Below the pieces are notes generated by a model. The model was not told where the DNA came from, ran no database searches, and was given only the letters and a program-made list of their open reading frames with translations. The translations under genes were made by a program, and so were the position numbers. Positions 4,639-7,113 of a stretch of DNA of 7,113 bases are shown here, in pieces; positions within the stretch are counted from its first letter, which is position 1, and each line of letters opens with the position of its first letter. The stretch is from Candidatus Hydrogenedentota bacterium (GTDB lineage Bacteria; Hydrogenedentota; Hydrogenedentia; Hydrogenedentales; CAITNO01): assembly GCA_011046175.1 (NCBI GenBank), contig DSBB01000289.1, positions 1 to 7,113 of the forward strand, given 5' to 3'.

Positions 4639-5445
4639 TTATGGAGCCGTCGCAGAAGCCGAGACAGCCCCATTCTTCAACCGCCGTATCAACGCCGCCA
4701 CATCGTCGGTCTGGACGCCGTCCACGCCCAGGGACAACAACGCCTCCCACGTTGCCGCGCCGCCGTCATCCACAAACACAAGCGCCCGCGCGTCGTGGCA
4801 GCGTCGCACAAATGATTCGTTGATGTGCCGCCATACCGAAGCGACCACTTTCGGTTGAAACATCTCCAGAATGCGCGGCAGATTCTCTTCGGGGCCGGGG
4901 TCCGGCATGATCAGGCATTCGGGGCACAACTCTCGAAGGCGGCGCAGGTGCGGCGTTCCCGCGTACCATACGATGTCGTTTGCCATGTCATGTTGATGCA
5001 CAAGCGCCAGAATTTTCTCCACATCGCCCTGTTTCAGATCGAGGTAGACGCCAATGCGTCCTTTGCAGAGCTCCAGTATTTCATCGAAGGAGGGAATGCG
5101 CTCATCCGACCATTCCGGCGCAACGCCGCCGCCAATGTCCAGCGCCTTCAGTTCCGCCAGGGTAAAGGTGTTTACCGGCCCCGAAGCGTCTTTTGTATAG
5201 GCGTCAACCGTGTGGTTGTGAACGCTGACAAATTGCCCGTCCCTTGTTTCGCGCAGGTCTATTTCCACGAAATCCGCGCCCAGTTCGATGGCGCGGCGAT
5301 ACGCCGCCGGCGTGTTCTCCGGAATGCCGTCATGCGCGCCGCGGTGGGCGATCACATATACGCCGCCGTGATTGGGCTGCCGCTCCAACACGGGCGGCGG
5401 CGGTTCCGCGATGATCGGCAGCAGAGTCAGAAGCAAAGCGATCAT
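4639..5445 (-). CDS. Glycerophosphodiester phosphodiesterase
   Basis: A 268-residue GDPD-family enzyme that should split glycerophosphodiesters, such as deacylated phospholipids, into glycerol 3-phosphate and an alcohol. Motifs: His34-Arg35 in IAHRG, Glu43 in PENT, Glu61 and Asp63 in VEIDLRETRDG, His76 in VHNH, Asp136 and Lys138 in YLDLK, and a C-terminal GVDGVQTDDVAALI. Offsets from His34 to Glu61, Asp63, His76, Asp136 and Lys138 equal those I recall for T. tengcongensis GDPD (17, 44, 46, 59, 119, 121). Two changes are seen: the usual HD is His76-Asn77, and the metal-binding Glu is Asp136. Residues 2-13 are hydrophobic but lack a basic n-region, so export is likely but not sure. Start at 5445: AAGGAG lies 10 bases upstream, overlapping the end of the preceding gene. 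Confidence 0.92.
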   Translation of the reverse strand: MIALLLTLLPIIAEPPPPVLERQPNHGGVYVIAHRGAHDGIPENTPAAYRRAIELGADFVEIDLRETRDGQFVSVHNHTVDAYTKDASGPVNTFTLAELKALDIGGGVAPEWSDERIPSFDEILELCKGRIGVYLDLKQGDVEKILALVHQHDMANDIVWYAGTPHLRRLRELCPECLIMPDPGPEENLPRILEMFQPKVVASVWRHINESFVRRCHDARALVFVDDGGAATWEALLSLGVDGVQTDDVAALIRRLKNGAVSASATAP

Positions 5446-5449
5446 GAGG

Positions 5450-7113
5450 TCAGCGCTCCTTCACCGATTTTTGCGTCGCAAGCCATGCCTCCCTGCCGTC
5501 GCGGGGAACAATCGGCGAAGACGGAACGCCGAACCATTGTTGTTTCAAAGCGGCGTCGAACTTGTCGCGTATGGGGAAGCCATCTGTAAACATGTCTCGG
5601 AGCATGCTGGGCTCCGGCTCCCAGTGCGTCAGGGAACGGTAATATGCCTCGCGGCGGTAGGCGTCCCGCATGGGAATTGTCCCGCCGCCCAGCAACGGCG
5701 TGCCTGTTTCAGGCAACTCCTCCTCGAGCGCCTTGTCAATGGGCTCGCCCCAGCGCAGTTCAGGCGGGTGGTTGGGATCGAAAGAGAGATCATACAGCCG
5801 GTTTTCAACATCCAGCAGCGTCAGGCGCGCCGTTTTGCCCCCGGCATTCCTGTACTCGAATGGGGTGTCCGAAAAAATGTTGCGCTTCGCGCGAAGCGCC
5901 GCGTCGGCCAGATCGGCGCAAAACCAAATTGCGTGCTTGTTGAAAGCGTCGAGTTCCAAGTCTTCCGGACACACCTCGAACCACGCGATGGCGTTGTTTA
6001 CATGGTCTATGAGGCTAAAATATTTTTCACGCATCGCCACATCATCCATCGCGGTTGACTGCGCGCCCCAGCGTCCGCCCGCCGTGTAGACGTTGGCGCC
6101 GACGCGATCCTCGGGAAAGGTGATGGGGCCGTTCATAAGAACATCGTTCCATGCCTGTTGTACGCGCCGTTCCCGTTCCTGGAGCAGGATGCGCATCTCA
6201 TCGGCAAAGTCTTTGATATCGGTTGTGATGTTAATTTTGCGCTGCGAACGCAGCCGCATCCGCACGAATTGCTGAAAACTGTTCAAAATGAGACCGTCTT
6301 CAATGATCCTGCCGGTTTCAGTCAATTCTTCAATCTTCTCGTACTGCTCAGGAGACATGCCGAATTCGCGCATCTCGGCGTTGGTACGGCGGCGGACGCG
6401 CACGACCCTGCCTTGCTCATCCACCTCCGCAAGGGGCCAGCGATGCACAAGAAATCCCCTGTAACATCCGTCGTAGGCGCGTTCCCCCGCTTCAGAACGC
6501 TTCCCCGTGATGCCGGCCACCACGTTGAATCCGTTAAAGGCGTAGATGTCTCGTGACGGCGCGACGGTTGCGTCCAAAAACCGAAGATCTCCGTGGGGCG
6601 AAATATTGGCAAGTATGAGCACATGCCCATCCAAATAAAACAGGCTTCCCGGCAGAAGATGTTTCCGGGTGATCGCCACGGGCACGGCGTCCGAAAGTTC
6701 CGAGCGTTCCCTGTTCAGTTCCACCCGGAAATTCCCGGTGCAGGTGCCCGTAACCGCGTCGCGAAAAAAACGGCCCGCGTCGTTGTAGTCCAGCGAACTG
6801 ACCAGCGCCCCCGGAATGGTGTAATCGGCGGTGCGCACATCAGCGCCGTCGCAGGCGCGGACATAACTGAACATCCAGGGAAGGGCGCGTTTATAGGCGT
6901 AGTAGGCGCTCAATGTAACCGTGAGTTTCGCGCAGTCAAGCACATTATGCATGGCGCGCATGGTGGCGGCGTCAAGTTGTTCGTTACAGCCCTCGCCCGC
7001 AAATTCAGGGGTTAACAGCAGGTTGATGGCCGGGTCGGTCAATATGCGTTCAATTCGGGCGGCGCGCTGTTCATGCACGCCTCCGGTCTTCACATCATAG
7101 ATATGTTCTATCC
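5450..7113 (-). CDS. Unrecognised large protein, 5' end outside the window; possible papain-like fold domain
   Basis: At least 553 residues are visible and the frame is open to the right edge. The GTG at 7093 has no Shine-Dalgarno and the codons before it read on as protein, so the true start is beyond the window. I do not recognise the family. Counting from the first complete codon, Cys124 (TGTCTGNFRVE), His163 (LFYLDGHVLILA) and Asp180 (LRFLDATV) stand in the Cys-His-Asp order and rough spacing of transglutaminase-like or NlpC/P60-like papain folds. This is inference from three short motifs. Residues 275-325 form charged helices (FVRMRLRSQRK, ILLQERERRVQQAW). No transmembrane segment is visible in the part shown. 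It ends 4 bp before the phosphodiesterase, so the two are almost certainly one operon, suggesting an envelope-related role. Confidence 0.75.
   Translation of the reverse strand, partial: IEHIYDVKTGGVHEQRAARIERILTDPAINLLLTPEFAGEGCNEQLDAATMRAMHNVLDCAKLTVTLSAYYAYKRALPWMFSYVRACDGADVRTADYTIPGALVSSLDYNDAGRFFRDAVTGTCTGNFRVELNRERSELSDAVPVAITRKHLLPGSLFYLDGHVLILANISPHGDLRFLDATVAPSRDIYAFNGFNVVAGITGKRSEAGERAYDGCYRGFLVHRWPLAEVDEQGRVVRVRRRTNAEMREFGMSPEQYEKIEELTETGRIIEDGLILNSFQQFVRMRLRSQRKINITTDIKDFADEMRILLQERERRVQQAWNDVLMNGPITFPEDRVGANVYTAGGRWGAQSTAMDDVAMREKYFSLIDHVNNAIAWFEVCPEDLELDAFNKHAIWFCADLADAALRAKRNIFSDTPFEYRNAGGKTARLTLLDVENRLYDLSFDPNHPPELRWGEPIDKALEEELPETGTPLLGGGTIPMRDAYRREAYYRSLTHWEPEPSMLRDMFTDGFPIRDKFDAALKQQWFGVPSSPIVPRDGREAWLATQKSVKER
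5456..5461 (-). promoter_or_regulatory. Ribosome binding site of the phosphodiesterase, inside the preceding gene
   Basis: AAGGAG on the minus strand, 10 bases before the ATG at 5445 and within the last codons of the preceding gene. The stop codon (5450-5452) lies between it and the ATG, which favours translational coupling of the two genes. Confidence 0.65.

Noticed and set aside
7080..7093. GTG 7093 as the true start of the large unrecognised protein
   Set aside because: No Shine-Dalgarno, and the frame continues open with protein-like codons to the window edge.
1..7113. Mobile element, CRISPR or defence system
   Set aside because: No transposase, integrase, spaced direct repeats, tRNA or nuclease/NTPase module was seen; all six genes fit envelope or regulatory roles.

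Overview
The window carries six protein genes of a Gram-negative-type bacterium: an outer-membrane β-barrel with a signal peptide, a lipobox lipoprotein, and enzymes placed at or outside the inner membrane. Coding DNA is GC-rich with C/G-ending codons. The reversed HTH-receiver regulator, the CehA/McbA-type PHP lipoprotein with a calcium-loop motif, and the N-terminally anchored M19 dipeptidase fit a PVC-related or candidate-phylum lineage such as Hydrogenedentota. That placement is inference; no marker gene is present.

Layout. The start of a porin-like gene runs off the left edge on the minus strand (1-341). Behind it is a 401-bp gene-free stretch (342-742) with a near-consensus extended -10 promoter about 290 bp upstream of the porin, so the porin probably has a long structured mRNA leader. 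Next on the minus strand are an orphan response regulator with its DNA-binding domain in front of its receiver (743-1366), preceded by its own promoter, and a large lipoprotein with a PHP domain (1494-3257). A 152-bp gap divides this from a divergent plus-strand M19 dipeptidase (3410-4594), which converges on a minus-strand operon of a glycerophosphodiester phosphodiesterase (4639-5445) and, 4 bp upstream of it, a large unrecognised protein that continues past the right edge (5450 onward).

Function. The shared theme is the cell envelope: uptake or export (porin), hydrolysis of dipeptides and of glycerophosphodiesters, and a surface lipoprotein. The dipeptidase keeps all the metal-site residues of its family at the expected spacing, and the phosphodiesterase keeps its catalytic set with two conservative changes. 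The PHP lipoprotein has lost most of its metal ligands and is probably a non-enzymatic relative. No direct link between the regulator and its neighbours can be read from the sequence.

I found no CRISPR array, transposon, tRNA, rRNA or defence cassette. The items most worth following are the degenerate PHP lipoprotein, the porin leader, and the unrecognised partner of the phosphodiesterase.
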